23,781 nt of DNA. Source: JAZLJD01 sp045617725. GTDB lineage: Bacteria > Bacillota > Clostridia > Lachnospirales > Lachnospiraceae. The stretch's first letter is position 1, and each line of letters begins with the position of its first letter. The translations under genes and the position numbers were made by a program. The notes beneath the pieces were generated by a model. It saw nothing but the letters and a program-made list of their open reading frames with translations. It was not told the origin of the DNA and searched no databases. Location: positions 1 to 23,781 of the forward strand of contig JAZLJD010000056.1 of the NCBI GenBank assembly GCA_045617725.1, read 5' to 3'. Below are positions 7,036-15,686 of this stretch, in pieces.

Positions 7036-7956
7036 GTGATTAACAATGTTTTGACAGAGATAAACCGATACTTCGTGGGCAAAGAGGACGTCATCGAGGA
7101 TGTGCTCACCTGCATACTGGCAGGCGGCCACGTACTGCTCGAGGATGTTCCCGGAGTGGGCAAAACCACGCTTTCCAAGGCGGTTGCCCGTGCCATGGGG
7201 CTTGATTACGGCCGCATCCAGTTCACGCCGGACACGCTGCCTTCGGATGTGACCGGTCTTTCCGTGTTCAACATGAAGACCAATGAATTCGACTTTCATG
7301 AAGGTGCCATCATGCACCAGATTATCCTGGCCGACGAGATCAACCGTACCTCTCCGAAGACCCAGTCTGCGCTACTCGAAGCCATGTCCGAGGACCAAAT
7401 CAGCGTTGACGGCAATATTCTGAGTCTTCCGGTGCCCTTTATCGTCATCGCCACGCAGAACCCTATTGAATTTGTCGGCACTTACCCGCTGCCCGAAGCC
7501 GAGCTCGACCGTTTCATGATGAAGCTCTCTATCGGCTACCCGAGTGCCTCAAAGGAACTCGAACTCGCCCGCAATTTCTTAAGCGGCACCACACTTGACA
7601 GCGTGCAGCCCGTTTTCACCGCGGAGGAATTGCTTTTGGCACGCCAAAAAGTAAGTGAAATCACCGTAAGTGACAGCGTGCTCAAGTATATCTACAACAT
7701 CATCGACCTCACCCGCAAGGAGGAGCGTTTCGTTACCGGCGCAAGTCCCCGTGCTCTTTTGCAGCTCACGAAGGCAGCACAGGCCAAGGCCTTTCTTTCG
7801 GACCGCAACTTTGTGACCCCGGATGATGTCAAAGCCGTTGCACTTTCTGTTCTGCATCACCGCATGGCACTGACCCCCGAAGCCAAGGTCCGCAAGGAGG
7901 ATATCAACAAAATCCTGACTTCCCTTTTATTAAGTGCCAAAGTTCCCATGGAGTAA
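7036..7956 (+). CDS. MoxR-family AAA+ ATPase
   Basis: The protein has 306 residues. It shows Walker A DVPGVGKTT (37-45), Walker B IILADEINR (about 96-104), the sensor-1 stretch IVIATQNPIEFVGTYPLPEAELDRF and the C-terminal lid with GASPRALLQLTKAAQAKAF. MoxR ATPases act as chaperones that remodel or activate partner proteins, usually encoded next to DUF58 and transglutaminase genes as here. The start is GTG 7036 with AAAGGA about 8 nt upstream. The stop is 2 nt before the next ATG. In many genomes this three-gene cassette is linked to cell envelope or stress functions; no von Willebrand domain gene is present here. Confidence 0.93.
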   Translation: MINNVLTEINRYFVGKEDVIEDVLTCILAGGHVLLEDVPGVGKTTLSKAVARAMGLDYGRIQFTPDTLPSDVTGLSVFNMKTNEFDFHEGAIMHQIILADEINRTSPKTQSALLEAMSEDQISVDGNILSLPVPFIVIATQNPIEFVGTYPLPEAELDRFMMKLSIGYPSASKELELARNFLSGTTLDSVQPVFTAEELLLARQKVSEITVSDSVLKYIYNIIDLTRKEERFVTGASPRALLQLTKAAQAKAFLSDRNFVTPDDVKAVALSVLHHRMALTPEAKVRKEDINKILTSLLLSAKVPME

Positions 7957-7958
7957 TC

Positions 7959-8957
7959 ATGCTTAGAAATCGACTTATTTACCTCGCAGTATGGATATTG
8001 TCCATCGTCGGTATCTCCTTCTACGGCGGCACCTTAAGCTACGGTCTGTTCTGGACCCTCACCCTGCTTCCCGTCGTGATGTATGCATACCTTCTTTTTG
8101 TCCTGCTCGGATTTCGCATTTACCAGAGTTTGAACAGCCATGGCCTCGTCAGCCGTGCACCCGTCTCCTACTATTTCACGCTCCAGAACGAAAGTCCCTT
8201 CGCCTTTGCGCGTATTCGCGTGTCCTTCTATGAGTTCGGCGTCGACTACGGACTACTAAACCGGGACGCCTGCTACGAGCTGATGCCGCACTCCGGCTAC
8301 AGCACCACCACGCCCATTATCTGCAAATACCGCGGCGAATATCCCATCGGCATTAAAAAAATCATCCTCACGGACTTTCTGAACCTGTTCTCACTCCACT
8401 ACAAAAACCGCGAGCCCCTGATGGCACAGGTTCTCCCCGCCATCGAATACCCCACGGGCAGCATGGGCGAGGAGGAATGTCTCTTTTCAAAGAACGCCTC
8501 CCTCGACACGCCCACGATTCGCGATTTGCTTGTACGCCCCTATGTAAGCGGCGACTCGCTCCGAAGCATCAACTGGAAGGCCAGTGCCAAAAACAATAAG
8601 CTCATGGTCGCCCGGCTTACGAGCGAGGAGCAGAACAACGTCCATATTTTATTAAATACCATGCGTTATTCAGAAGACTGTGAGGAGTACATTCCACGGG
8701 AAGATGCCTTACTTACAAGGCTTATCACACTTACCATCTATTTTCTGAATCGCCATAACTGCGTCGAGATTCACTATGTTTCCGAGGGGCTTCGGCATCT
8801 TGTTCTAAGCTCCATGACCGACTTCGAGCGCTTCTACGCGGAGGTTTCCGGGATTGTTTTTGGCGCCCAAAACGATGTCTCGCTCCTTAAGGTGACCGCA
8901 GAGAACGTACTGTACCTGGGCACTGAGTCCTTAGGTGAGGAGGTGCAAGATGATTGA
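7959..8957 (+). CDS. DUF58 domain protein
   Basis: The protein has 332 residues with two N-terminal membrane helices (about 5-25 and 28-52), an extracellular-type beta-rich middle, and the DUF58 signature RPYVSGDSLRSINWKASAKNN (193-213), where the R/D-x-IxWxxSAK pattern is diagnostic. Its C-terminal part would be a degenerate von Willebrand type A fold. It is presumed to be the membrane partner of the MoxR ATPase. GGAG lies 6 nt before ATG 7959. The last 8 nt overlap the start of the transglutaminase gene, which indicates coupling. Confidence 0.9.
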   Translation: MLRNRLIYLAVWILSIVGISFYGGTLSYGLFWTLTLLPVVMYAYLLFVLLGFRIYQSLNSHGLVSRAPVSYYFTLQNESPFAFARIRVSFYEFGVDYGLLNRDACYELMPHSGYSTTTPIICKYRGEYPIGIKKIILTDFLNLFSLHYKNREPLMAQVLPAIEYPTGSMGEEECLFSKNASLDTPTIRDLLVRPYVSGDSLRSINWKASAKNNKLMVARLTSEEQNNVHILLNTMRYSEDCEEYIPREDALLTRLITLTIYFLNRHNCVEIHYVSEGLRHLVLSSMTDFERFYAEVSGIVFGAQNDVSLLKVTAENVLYLGTESLGEEVQDD

Positions 8958-11169
8958 TATTCTGTACTTTCTGATTTATACGACGCTCTCCACGATTTTG
9001 GCGGAACACGCCCTGCTTCCGTATATCAGTGCGGTTCGCGGCATCGAGCAGCCTTACCTGCCTACGATTTTCATGCTGGCGGTCACTGTAGTTTTGTCCG
9101 TATTTACCATAGTAAACAATAAAAAGCGTATCATCCTGGGCTGCAGTCTTGTGGCACTGGGCGGCGGTTTCTTTTTGGCGACCACAAGAGAGATGCGTAG
9201 TGAGTTTCTAATGGGGCATGACTGGTTGCTCTCTGCGTTTCTGCTTTCCGTGGGCATCGTAGTTTTGAATGTCCTCATGCAAAAGGTCCGCAAGGTGAAG
9301 CTCGGATGCGGCATTCTGGTCGCCGGGCTTTTGGTCAGCTCCTACTTTTTGGACATCATCGACGACAAGCTCGGGCTGCTGAGCGCCACACTCCTCGTGC
9401 TTACCATCGTTTTCGAGGAAATCAGGTTCCGCTCTCGGGGCGGGGATGCACTTCCCGACTTCGTCGTGCGGCTTTTCCCCTTTGCTTTGGTGCTCTCTCT
9501 CGCCGCTTTCTTTATTCCCGGCAGGGACATGCCCTATGACTGGCCCATCACACGAAACATCGTCGGCCGGATTTCGGATACGGTCACCGATATCGTGCAG
9601 GAGCTCAGTCGCAAAGACTCCACAGAGGATCTGGATTCACAGTTCGGTTTCTCGGAGGATGCCGATATCTCCGGAAACGTAGGCGGTAAAGCCGTCACGG
9701 TGATGACGATCACAGCCGGACGCCTTGCTCCCGAATATGCCTATCTGGACGGCAAATACTTTGATGATTTCGACGGTCGAAAGTGGAACGAATCCATCTG
9801 TGAATACTCTTACATGCTCGATACCATGCAGACTGCCTGTGCGATTTCAAACGTCAACATGTTCCGCGTGAACGATTATCAACGCACCTGCGACATTCGC
9901 ATTTACTTCGACAATACGACCACAAAGCACGTATTCACGCCGGTCAAATCGTTGATTTCTGAAGTGAATTATATGGAAACACCCGTTATTTATAATCTCT
10001 ATGAGGTCCTTTTCGAGAAAAGGATGGGGATTGGAACCAGCTACGTAACGAAGTACTACCTTATTAACAGAAATAATGAGCTGATTCATGAGCTTATAGA
10101 CGCGGGGCTTCAGCTCACCAAAGAGGACTGGGAACTCGTATGCGACCAGCATAATCTGCGAGGTCCCGAGTACTCCTACGAATCGTTTTTGGCCTATAAG
10201 GAACTTTTATACAGCGGCACTCTCAGCCCCTTATCCCCTGCGTTTACGGATTTGTCGGAAGGGGTACAGGCCTTCCTGACAGCGGCCATCGGTGACGCCC
10301 GGACGGATTACGACAAGCTGGTTGCACTCTCAAAAGCCTTTGCAGACTTTGAATACACAACGCAGCCCGGTGCCCTCCCCGACTATGTGGATACGCCTTC
10401 TGCTTTCCTTGATTACTTCATCCTGGATAGTCGCCGCGGTCACTGCAACAGCTTCGCCACGGCCTTTGTCCTTTTGGCGCAAGCCGAGGGCATTCCGGCC
10501 CGCTACGTGCACGGCTATCGTGTCCCCTTATTCCCGAGCAACACAACAACGGTTACCAGTACGATGGCACATGCCTATCCCGAAGCCTATGTTGACGGTC
10601 TCGGCTGGCTCGTCTTTGAGCCGACCCCCGGCATCGAGATTACGGACACCTGGGAGGCCAAAAAGAAAATCGACCTCTCCGCGTATACGAAATATACTCC
10701 GCCTCCAACCGAGCCTCCGCACGAGGATGTTCTGATTACGAACAGCACCGCAAAGATAAAGGAAGAGATTCCGTGGTACAAAATTGCCCTCCCGATTCTC
10801 ATGCTTTTTGTCGTATTGTTTGTGCTTCTGCTTGTGGAACGTATTGTGAATCGTCGACGTTTTGAACGGCTTACCCGCGAGCAGGCGGCACTCGTAACCT
10901 GTCGCCAGATCATGAACCTTCTGCGCCGCCTTGGCTACAAAAAGGCCGACCCCGAAACCATACGCGAATTTGTTTTTCGCCTTGATTCGGAAGCCGGTCT
11001 TCCACTTACCGCGTTTTCAGTGATCTATGAAAAGCTGCTCTATTCGAGTGAGCCGCTCAACCATGGTGACATGCTGAAACTCGACAATGAATATGAAATG
11101 ATTGTGAAAAAGTTGCGTGGTCTAAACCGCCTGTATTATGGCTTCATGCACTTCATTGGATTGTATTGA
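8950..11169 (+). CDS. Membrane transglutaminase-like protein (TgpA/DUF3488 type)
   Basis: The protein has 739 residues. It has an N-terminal block of about six membrane helices (to about residue 190), a large extracellular region with a transglutaminase-like core RGHCNSFATAFVLLAQAEGIPARYVHGY (Cys499), HAYPEAYV (His541) and WLVFEPTPG (Glu557 at the place of the usual Asp, a common replacement in this family), one more membrane helix (about 612-632), and a cytosolic C-terminal domain of about 100 residues like DUF4129. It would act on extracytoplasmic proteins or the cell wall. ATG 8950 has GGAGG 6 nt upstream; a GTG at 8935 lacks its own site. The end overlaps the convergent nucleoside hydrolase gene by 17 bp with no terminator between. 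Confidence 0.9.
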   Translation: MIDILYFLIYTTLSTILAEHALLPYISAVRGIEQPYLPTIFMLAVTVVLSVFTIVNNKKRIILGCSLVALGGGFFLATTREMRSEFLMGHDWLLSAFLLSVGIVVLNVLMQKVRKVKLGCGILVAGLLVSSYFLDIIDDKLGLLSATLLVLTIVFEEIRFRSRGGDALPDFVVRLFPFALVLSLAAFFIPGRDMPYDWPITRNIVGRISDTVTDIVQELSRKDSTEDLDSQFGFSEDADISGNVGGKAVTVMTITAGRLAPEYAYLDGKYFDDFDGRKWNESICEYSYMLDTMQTACAISNVNMFRVNDYQRTCDIRIYFDNTTTKHVFTPVKSLISEVNYMETPVIYNLYEVLFEKRMGIGTSYVTKYYLINRNNELIHELIDAGLQLTKEDWELVCDQHNLRGPEYSYESFLAYKELLYSGTLSPLSPAFTDLSEGVQAFLTAAIGDARTDYDKLVALSKAFADFEYTTQPGALPDYVDTPSAFLDYFILDSRRGHCNSFATAFVLLAQAEGIPARYVHGYRVPLFPSNTTTVTSTMAHAYPEAYVDGLGWLVFEPTPGIEITDTWEAKKKIDLSAYTKYTPPPTEPPHEDVLITNSTAKIKEEIPWYKIALPILMLFVVLFVLLLVERIVNRRRFERLTREQAALVTCRQIMNLLRRLGYKKADPETIREFVFRLDSEAGLPLTAFSVIYEKLLYSSEPLNHGDMLKLDNEYEMIVKKLRGLNRLYYGFMHFIGLY

Positions 11170-12040
11170 CATGAATCTGAAGCTTGGCGATTAAGTCCTC
11201 AATAATGAAGCGACTGTCCACGTCCTTATATTCCCGAATTACGGGATTGCCCGCTTTCCGGGCGCTGCTTGTGTCCGGAAGGATTTCCGGTGCCACCGTT
11301 TCAAAATAATGGCCGCAACCGGGGTTCATTGCTATGGCCACCGCGGGTGAATCGCCCAAAGACCAGCTTTCGCCCTGCGTCCAAGCGGCTTCATCGGAAT
11401 TGTTATAAGCAACCATCTGATCAAACAAATGGCGTCCGATTGCACCGAGCGGAGCAATACGGCTTTGGATTTCAGCCAGCCCGATGTGAATGGTCGTATA
11501 CACGGGAGCCGGAACCAGCCACAGCTTTACACCGCTTGAAAGAACCAGGTTCGCCGCCTTAATATCATTGCCTGCGTTGAACTCACGGAACGGAACCGGC
11601 GCAGGTTCGCTGCCAAAGGTTCCAATCCATATCACATGGATCCTGCTTATAATCTCGGGGCAGGTGCGTATCGCAACCGCCACATTTGTAATGGCCCCCA
11701 GGCACAGAATGGTAAGCGGGTGACAATCCTCACGCATCGCTTCCTCAATGATAAACCGTACCGCAGGGGATATCTCACGCCCCTCTTCCATGGGTCCGGG
11801 TTCGCCCAAAAAGGCCGGCACATTCGTAATGTTCAGTGCTTCCAGAATTCGATTGACCTCCGCAAGGGAACGTTCCACCGAGCCTTCCCTTACAAAATGC
11901 TCCGCAGTAATTCCCCGCACCATAAATTTCGGTGTGAGCATGGCCTGCGTAATGGCAAATGGATCGTCCGCCTCACAAGCCGCATCGGTATCTACGATAA
12001 TACGCAATTTTTTCTCATCTCGCACATCAAATTCAAACAT
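11153..12040 (-). CDS. Nucleoside hydrolase family protein, divergent clade
   Basis: The protein has 295 residues. The N-terminal metal/ribose motif, normally DTDPGIDD, reads DTDAACEADDP (17-27): two residues longer and Glu-containing. I know this from a subgroup with a DTDAKNEADD-like motif. Later blocks LTILCLGAITNVAVAIRTCPEI and the FNAGNDIKAANLVLSSGV stretch are typical of the family. Members hydrolyse the N-glycosidic bond of nucleosides; the substrate of this clade is not known to me. The start at 12040 is chosen because AAAGGAGG lies just upstream; an ATG at 12094 has none. The gene follows rubrerythrin by 76 bp on the same strand and may be read from the same transcript. Confidence 0.85.
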   Translation of the reverse strand: MFEFDVRDEKKLRIIVDTDAACEADDPFAITQAMLTPKFMVRGITAEHFVREGSVERSLAEVNRILEALNITNVPAFLGEPGPMEEGREISPAVRFIIEEAMREDCHPLTILCLGAITNVAVAIRTCPEIISRIHVIWIGTFGSEPAPVPFREFNAGNDIKAANLVLSSGVKLWLVPAPVYTTIHIGLAEIQSRIAPLGAIGRHLFDQMVAYNNSDEAAWTQGESWSLGDSPAVAIAMNPGCGHYFETVAPEILPDTSSARKAGNPVIREYKDVDSRFIIEDLIAKLQIHVNTIQ

Positions 12041-12116
12041 ACTGGCCTCCTTTATTGCTAAAACAATTCTACCGCGGCAGCTTGCAACTTGCAACGCAGC
12101 AGGTTCCGTTTCCGGC

Positions 12117-12662
12117 CTAGTAATTCTCGGCCATTACCTCAAAGAACCCTTGCGGATGTGCACATACAGGGCAGATTTCAGGAGCCTCCGTTCCAACAAC
12201 AATGTGGCCGCAGTTTCTGCATTCCCATACCTCCACGCCACACTTACGAAAAACCTCGGAGAATTCGATATTGTTTAGAAGCGCACGATACCTCTCCTCG
12301 TGATGCCGTTCAATGGCTGCAACCGCGCGGAATTTGTCCGCGATGTCGTGAAATCCTTCCTCATCCGCCGTGCGGGCAAAGCCCTCATACATATCGGTCC
12401 ATTCATAATTCTCCCCATCGACAGCAACTGCCAAATTCTCTACCGTATCCCCAATGCCATACAATTCCTTATACCATATCTTTGCGTGTTCCTTCTCATA
12501 CTCCGCAGTCTGCAGAAAGATTGCTGCAATCTGCTCATACCCGTCCTTTTTGGCACGGGAAGCAAAAAACGTGTACTTATTCCGTGCCAGAGCCTCACCG
12601 GCCAGGGCAGCTTCCAGGTTTTTCCCTGTCCTGGTTCCTTCGTATTTGTTGCATCTATTCAT
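12117..12662 (-). CDS. Rubrerythrin
   Basis: The protein has 181 residues. The N-terminal ferritin-like di-iron domain carries the ligand patterns EAALAGEALARNKY, TAEYEKEHAKIW and AAIERHHEERY. The C-terminal rubredoxin-like domain carries CRNC and CPVC. Rubrerythrin reduces hydrogen peroxide in anaerobes. The start at 12662 (MNRCNKYEG) is preferred because GGAG lies 9 nt upstream; an ATG at 12677 would add five residues but has no ribosome site. It is the fourth gene of the redox group thioredoxin, superoxide reductase, dehydrogenase, rubrerythrin. Confidence 0.95.
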   Translation of the reverse strand: MNRCNKYEGTRTGKNLEAALAGEALARNKYTFFASRAKKDGYEQIAAIFLQTAEYEKEHAKIWYKELYGIGDTVENLAVAVDGENYEWTDMYEGFARTADEEGFHDIADKFRAVAAIERHHEERYRALLNNIEFSEVFRKCGVEVWECRNCGHIVVGTEAPEICPVCAHPQGFFEVMAENY

Positions 12663-12696
12663 TTGTTTAATCTCCATTTAACATTCAATTTATTTA

Positions 12697-13746
12697 TTAA
12701 AAACAGGGCTTTTTGTGTTCTTTTTTGCAGGCAGTAAACTGCGCGCATTTGTAACACAATTCATTTTCACAACAGCCGTTATCCAAGAATTCGGCTACAT
12801 TTGAAAGCGTAGTATCCGCTATATTTGAAAGCGCCTCTTTCGTCAGAAACGCCTGATGGGATGTCACAATCACGTTCGGCATGGACAGAAGTCTCGCCAG
12901 TGTATCGTCCTCCACGATGTGCCCTGAAAAATCGTGGAAGAACACATCCGACTCTTCCTCATATACGTCCAGGCAGGCGGCTCCGACGATTCGTTCCTTG
13001 ATGCCAAAGAGCAAGGCCTCCGAATCGATAAGCGCACCTCTTGATGTGTTTAACAGAATCACGCCCTTCTTCATTCTGCGTATTGATTCCGAATTTACCA
13101 TGTGCTTCGTTTCCTCCGTCAAAGGACAGTGGAACGAAATGATGTCGCTTTGGCTCCAGATTTCCTCAAGCGGTACATAAGTAAGGCCGCTTTCCAAGGC
13201 GGGGAACTTGTCATAAGCAAGTACATGCATGCCAAAGCCGCTGCAGATTTCTGCAAATATGCGACCGATTTTTCCGGTTCCGACGATTCCGATGTTTTTG
13301 CCGTGCAGGTCAAACCCGGTGAGCCCGTCGAGTGAAAAATTGAATTCCCGCGTCCGATTGTAAGCTTTATGAATACGACGCACGCTGGTTAACAGCAGAG
13401 CCATCGCATGCTCGGCAACTGCATAAGGAGAATAGGAAGGCACCCTTACAATATGCAGCTTGCCGTATGCATACGAAATATCCACATTGTTATAGCCGGC
13501 ACATCGCAGTGCCAGGAGCTTCACACCAAAATGCGTAAGTGCATCAATCACGGCAGCGTTTATCGTATCATTTACAAATACGCACACCACATCGGACCCT
13601 TCTGCGAGATTCACGGTATCTACCGTTAAACGTGTTTCAAAAAACTTCAGTTCAAACTCCTTTCCACTGCCGGCATACTGTTCGGTTGCCAAAAGGAAAG
13701 ACTCCCTGTCATAGTTTTTTGCATCGAAAAAGGTAATCCGTCTCAT
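12697..13746 (-). CDS. D-isomer 2-hydroxyacid dehydrogenase (D-lactate dehydrogenase type) with Cys-rich tail
   Basis: The protein has 349 residues. The NAD-binding motif is GTGKIG (156-161), and the catalytic Arg236 (LLNTSRGALID), Glu around 263-265 (DVYEEES) and His297 (VTSHQAF) are in the usual order. The closest known type is D-lactate dehydrogenase (LdhA), interconverting pyruvate and D-lactate with NADH. The last 25 residues hold six cysteines (325, 326, 331, 334, 340, 348) including CYKC, beyond the normal end of the family. The gene starts 3 nt after the superoxide reductase stop with GGAAGG upstream, so it is in a redox operon. The tail may bind metal or sense redox state (inference). 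Confidence 0.9.
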   Translation of the reverse strand: MRRITFFDAKNYDRESFLLATEQYAGSGKEFELKFFETRLTVDTVNLAEGSDVVCVFVNDTINAAVIDALTHFGVKLLALRCAGYNNVDISYAYGKLHIVRVPSYSPYAVAEHAMALLLTSVRRIHKAYNRTREFNFSLDGLTGFDLHGKNIGIVGTGKIGRIFAEICSGFGMHVLAYDKFPALESGLTYVPLEEIWSQSDIISFHCPLTEETKHMVNSESIRRMKKGVILLNTSRGALIDSEALLFGIKERIVGAACLDVYEEESDVFFHDFSGHIVEDDTLARLLSMPNVIVTSHQAFLTKEALSNIADTTLSNVAEFLDNGCCENELCYKCAQFTACKKEHKKPCF

Positions 13747-13749
13747 GAC

Positions 13750-14127
13750 TCATGCCTTCCAAAATTCATGCAGATTGCAGTAGGCGTATACGGCCTCGAC
13801 CTCATCTCCGTTCAGCAGAGGGAAGGTTGCCTTGGGTCTCATGCCGGGCATCAGAGCCTTCTTCATGAATACTCCGTTCTTCGTCATGACGGCGATCCAT
13901 TCGATGTAATGATCGGCCAGCATGGGATGCTCAATCTCCCCGACCGTCACCTTAATAACTCCATCCTCAATCGTATAAACCGGGATGTGCTTCTCAAAAG
14001 CTCCATCCGTGGTGCAGGGAACCAGGTGTTCCATAGGCTTGCCACAACACCTTACCGGGTTCCCGGTATCCTTAATTACTGCTATTACCTGTCCGCAAAC
14101 AGTACATTTATATAATTCAATTTCCAT
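13750..14127 (-). CDS. Desulfoferrodoxin-type superoxide reductase
   Basis: The protein has 125 residues. The N-terminal desulforedoxin domain has Cys8, Cys11, Cys27 and Cys28 (CTVC, CCGKPM). The catalytic iron site has EKHIPV (Glu45, His47), HPMLADHYIEW (His67, His73) and CNLHEF (Cys117, His120). All ligands are present, so it should be an active two-iron superoxide reductase that turns superoxide into peroxide, which rubrerythrin downstream can remove. GAGG stands about 9 nt before ATG 14127. It lies 18 nt after thioredoxin and 3 nt before the dehydrogenase. Confidence 0.96.
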   Translation of the reverse strand: MEIELYKCTVCGQVIAVIKDTGNPVRCCGKPMEHLVPCTTDGAFEKHIPVYTIEDGVIKVTVGEIEHPMLADHYIEWIAVMTKNGVFMKKALMPGMRPKATFPLLNGDEVEAVYAYCNLHEFWKA

Positions 14128-14145
14128 TGTTTAATCCTCTTTTAA

Positions 14146-14466
14146 CTATTGCTCCATGAAGACCATTCTAAGGACTTCATATTGTGATATTTTGCCTATG
14201 TGAGAAGCAGTCTCCTCACCGTTCCGAAATACTTTGATGGTAGGAATGCTCATGATGTCATATTGGTTGGCAAGCTCTTCCTCTTTGTCCACATTCACTT
14301 TTCCTATCTTAAAACTATCACCGGAATCTCTCTCGATTTCATCGAGGATCAATCCCATTGCCTTGCAGGGGCCACACCAGGGTGCCCAAAAATCTACAAG
14401 CACGGGAACATCCGAATCAAGTACTTCACTCTCAAAGTTGTCTTTCGTTAATTCTATTTCTGTCAT
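14146..14466 (-). CDS. trxA: Thioredoxin
   Basis: The protein has 106 residues and is a normal-length thioredoxin with active site WCGPC (Cys31, Cys34) and the conserved cis-proline region SIPTIKVFRNGE. It reduces protein disulfides in the cytoplasm and is the first gene of the redox operon. ATG 14466 has GGGAG about 10 nt upstream; the reading frame opens earlier only through a TTG. No thioredoxin reductase is encoded nearby. The 5' leader contains two hairpins (14494-14509, 14521-14558). The symbol rests on the fold and motif only. Confidence 0.95.
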   Translation of the reverse strand: MTEIELTKDNFESEVLDSDVPVLVDFWAPWCGPCKAMGLILDEIERDSGDSFKIGKVNVDKEEELANQYDIMSIPTIKVFRNGEETASHIGKISQYEVLRMVFMEQ

Positions 14467-14794
14467 TTCAAAGTAATCTCCCAATATAGAACCGGGTAAT
14501 CTGTTACCCTTAGGTTAAGCTCCGAAACCATGAGCGTGAGCTCCCGCTCCATTTCGGAATATCGTTTAAAAATTCATTCAAAATATATCTTAAATGCATG
14601 TCTGTACGGGACTGCATGTTCACAAAGCAGGCAAAGAATAAACCATCGCGCTATGGCTCCACTACTTCCGGATAAGTTGTGGAAATCTTCTTTGTTTTGC
14701 TAGCCTCATAATAAATGAGGTGTTATAATAAGTAAAATAATATCTATAAATATTTATTATAAGTAATTTGATATAAGGAGACGTGAAATAAGGT
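14467..14794. promoter_or_regulatory. Divergent regulatory region between thioredoxin and lysR
   Basis: This 328-bp region has no gene. From left to right it holds the thioredoxin ribosome site; a perfect hairpin GGGTAA-TCTG-TTACCC (14494-14509); a two-part hairpin TCCGAAA..TTTCGGA with GAGCG/CGCTC inside (14521-14558), without a T-run on either strand; a plain AT-rich stretch; a hairpin CCTCAT/ATGAGG (14704-14720); and the AT-rich inverted repeat described next. A TATAAT at 14724-14729 could be the lysR -10, without a clear -35. Confidence 0.5.
14723..14762. promoter_or_regulatory. AT-rich inverted repeat, candidate LysR operator
   Basis: TTATAATAA (14723-14731) and TTATTATAA (14754-14762) are perfect 9-bp inverted copies separated by 22 bp, 33 bp before the lysR start, and both are followed by AGTAA on the plus strand. 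LysR-type regulators commonly bind such sites in the divergent promoter region. AT-richness lowers the significance. Confidence 0.4.
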
Positions 14795-15682
14795 ATGACA
14801 CTCAGACATTTGAATATCTTTTGCGCAGTCTGCTTTAATGACTGCAACACCACCAAGGCAGCCGAGACGCTGCATATGTCACAGCCCGCGGTCAGTCTGG
14901 CGATCCGAGAGTTGGAAGAATACTACAATGTGCTTCTTTTTGACCGCATCGGCAAGCGGCTTAAGATTACGGAGGCCGGCCATCAGATGTACGAATATGC
15001 ATCTCATATTTCCGAGCTTTTTAAGGATATGGAGGTCAGCCTGCGTAACATGAACAAGAAAGGAATAATAAGGGTTGGTGCCAGCATTTCGGTCGGAGCC
15101 CATCTGCTTCCGGAATATATCGAAGAGTATGCCAAGATTTCTCCGGACATTCTGGTGAAGGTTGTGATTGCTTCCTCGGAGCAGCTGGAAGAACAAATTG
15201 CATCTTCCGACCTTGATTTTGCCCTGATTGAAGGACTTGTTCATAACCCGGATATCATCGCCAGAAATTTCATGGAGGACTCTCTCGTCGTTTTGGTTTC
15301 CAAAGACAGCCCCTTTGAGAATGGGCAGACCTTGTCTCTGCACGAGTTTCGGGCGCAGAATTTTCTTTTGCGCGAGCAAAACAGTGCTACCCGTGAACTG
15401 TTTGAGGCCGTAACAAAACAGGCCGGCTTCGCAATCGTGCCGACCTGGGAATCTGTAAGTACCACTGCCATCGTCAATGGTGTGATTAAGAATATGGGAA
15501 TCACGCTTCTGCCGGAGCGCCTCGTTCGCGGTCCGATTGAAAGCGGGGATGTGAAGATTGTGAACGTGGAAGGGCTGTCCTTTGATCGTACCTTCAAGAT
15601 TATCTATCACAAGAACAAGCTGATTACCCCTCCCATGGACGCTTTCATAAACATCGTCCGCACCTACAATCCCGAGGACTAA
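14795..15682 (+). CDS. LysR-family transcriptional regulator
   Basis: The protein has 295 residues. The N-terminal winged helix-turn-helix includes TTKAAETLHMSQPAVSLAIRELE and LFDRIGKRLKITEAG. The remaining part is a periplasmic-binding-protein-like effector domain beginning near residue 90 (GIIRVGASISVGAHLLPEYI). It is full length. It is divergent from the thioredoxin operon and could regulate it, as LysR regulators often control the divergent neighbour. The resemblance is to the CysL/YeiE/CbbR group rather than to OxyR, but the effector is unknown. AAGGAG lies about 13 nt before ATG 14795, slightly far. Confidence 0.93.
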   Translation: MTLRHLNIFCAVCFNDCNTTKAAETLHMSQPAVSLAIRELEEYYNVLLFDRIGKRLKITEAGHQMYEYASHISELFKDMEVSLRNMNKKGIIRVGASISVGAHLLPEYIEEYAKISPDILVKVVIASSEQLEEQIASSDLDFALIEGLVHNPDIIARNFMEDSLVVLVSKDSPFENGQTLSLHEFRAQNFLLREQNSATRELFEAVTKQAGFAIVPTWESVSTTAIVNGVIKNMGITLLPERLVRGPIESGDVKIVNVEGLSFDRTFKIIYHKNKLITPPMDAFINIVRTYNPED

Positions 15683-15686
15683 CTTT

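Noticed and set aside
7036..11169. MoxR/DUF58/transglutaminase cluster as a new system
   Set aside because: This three-gene arrangement is widespread and well known; nothing unusual beyond the common Asp-to-Glu change in the third gene.
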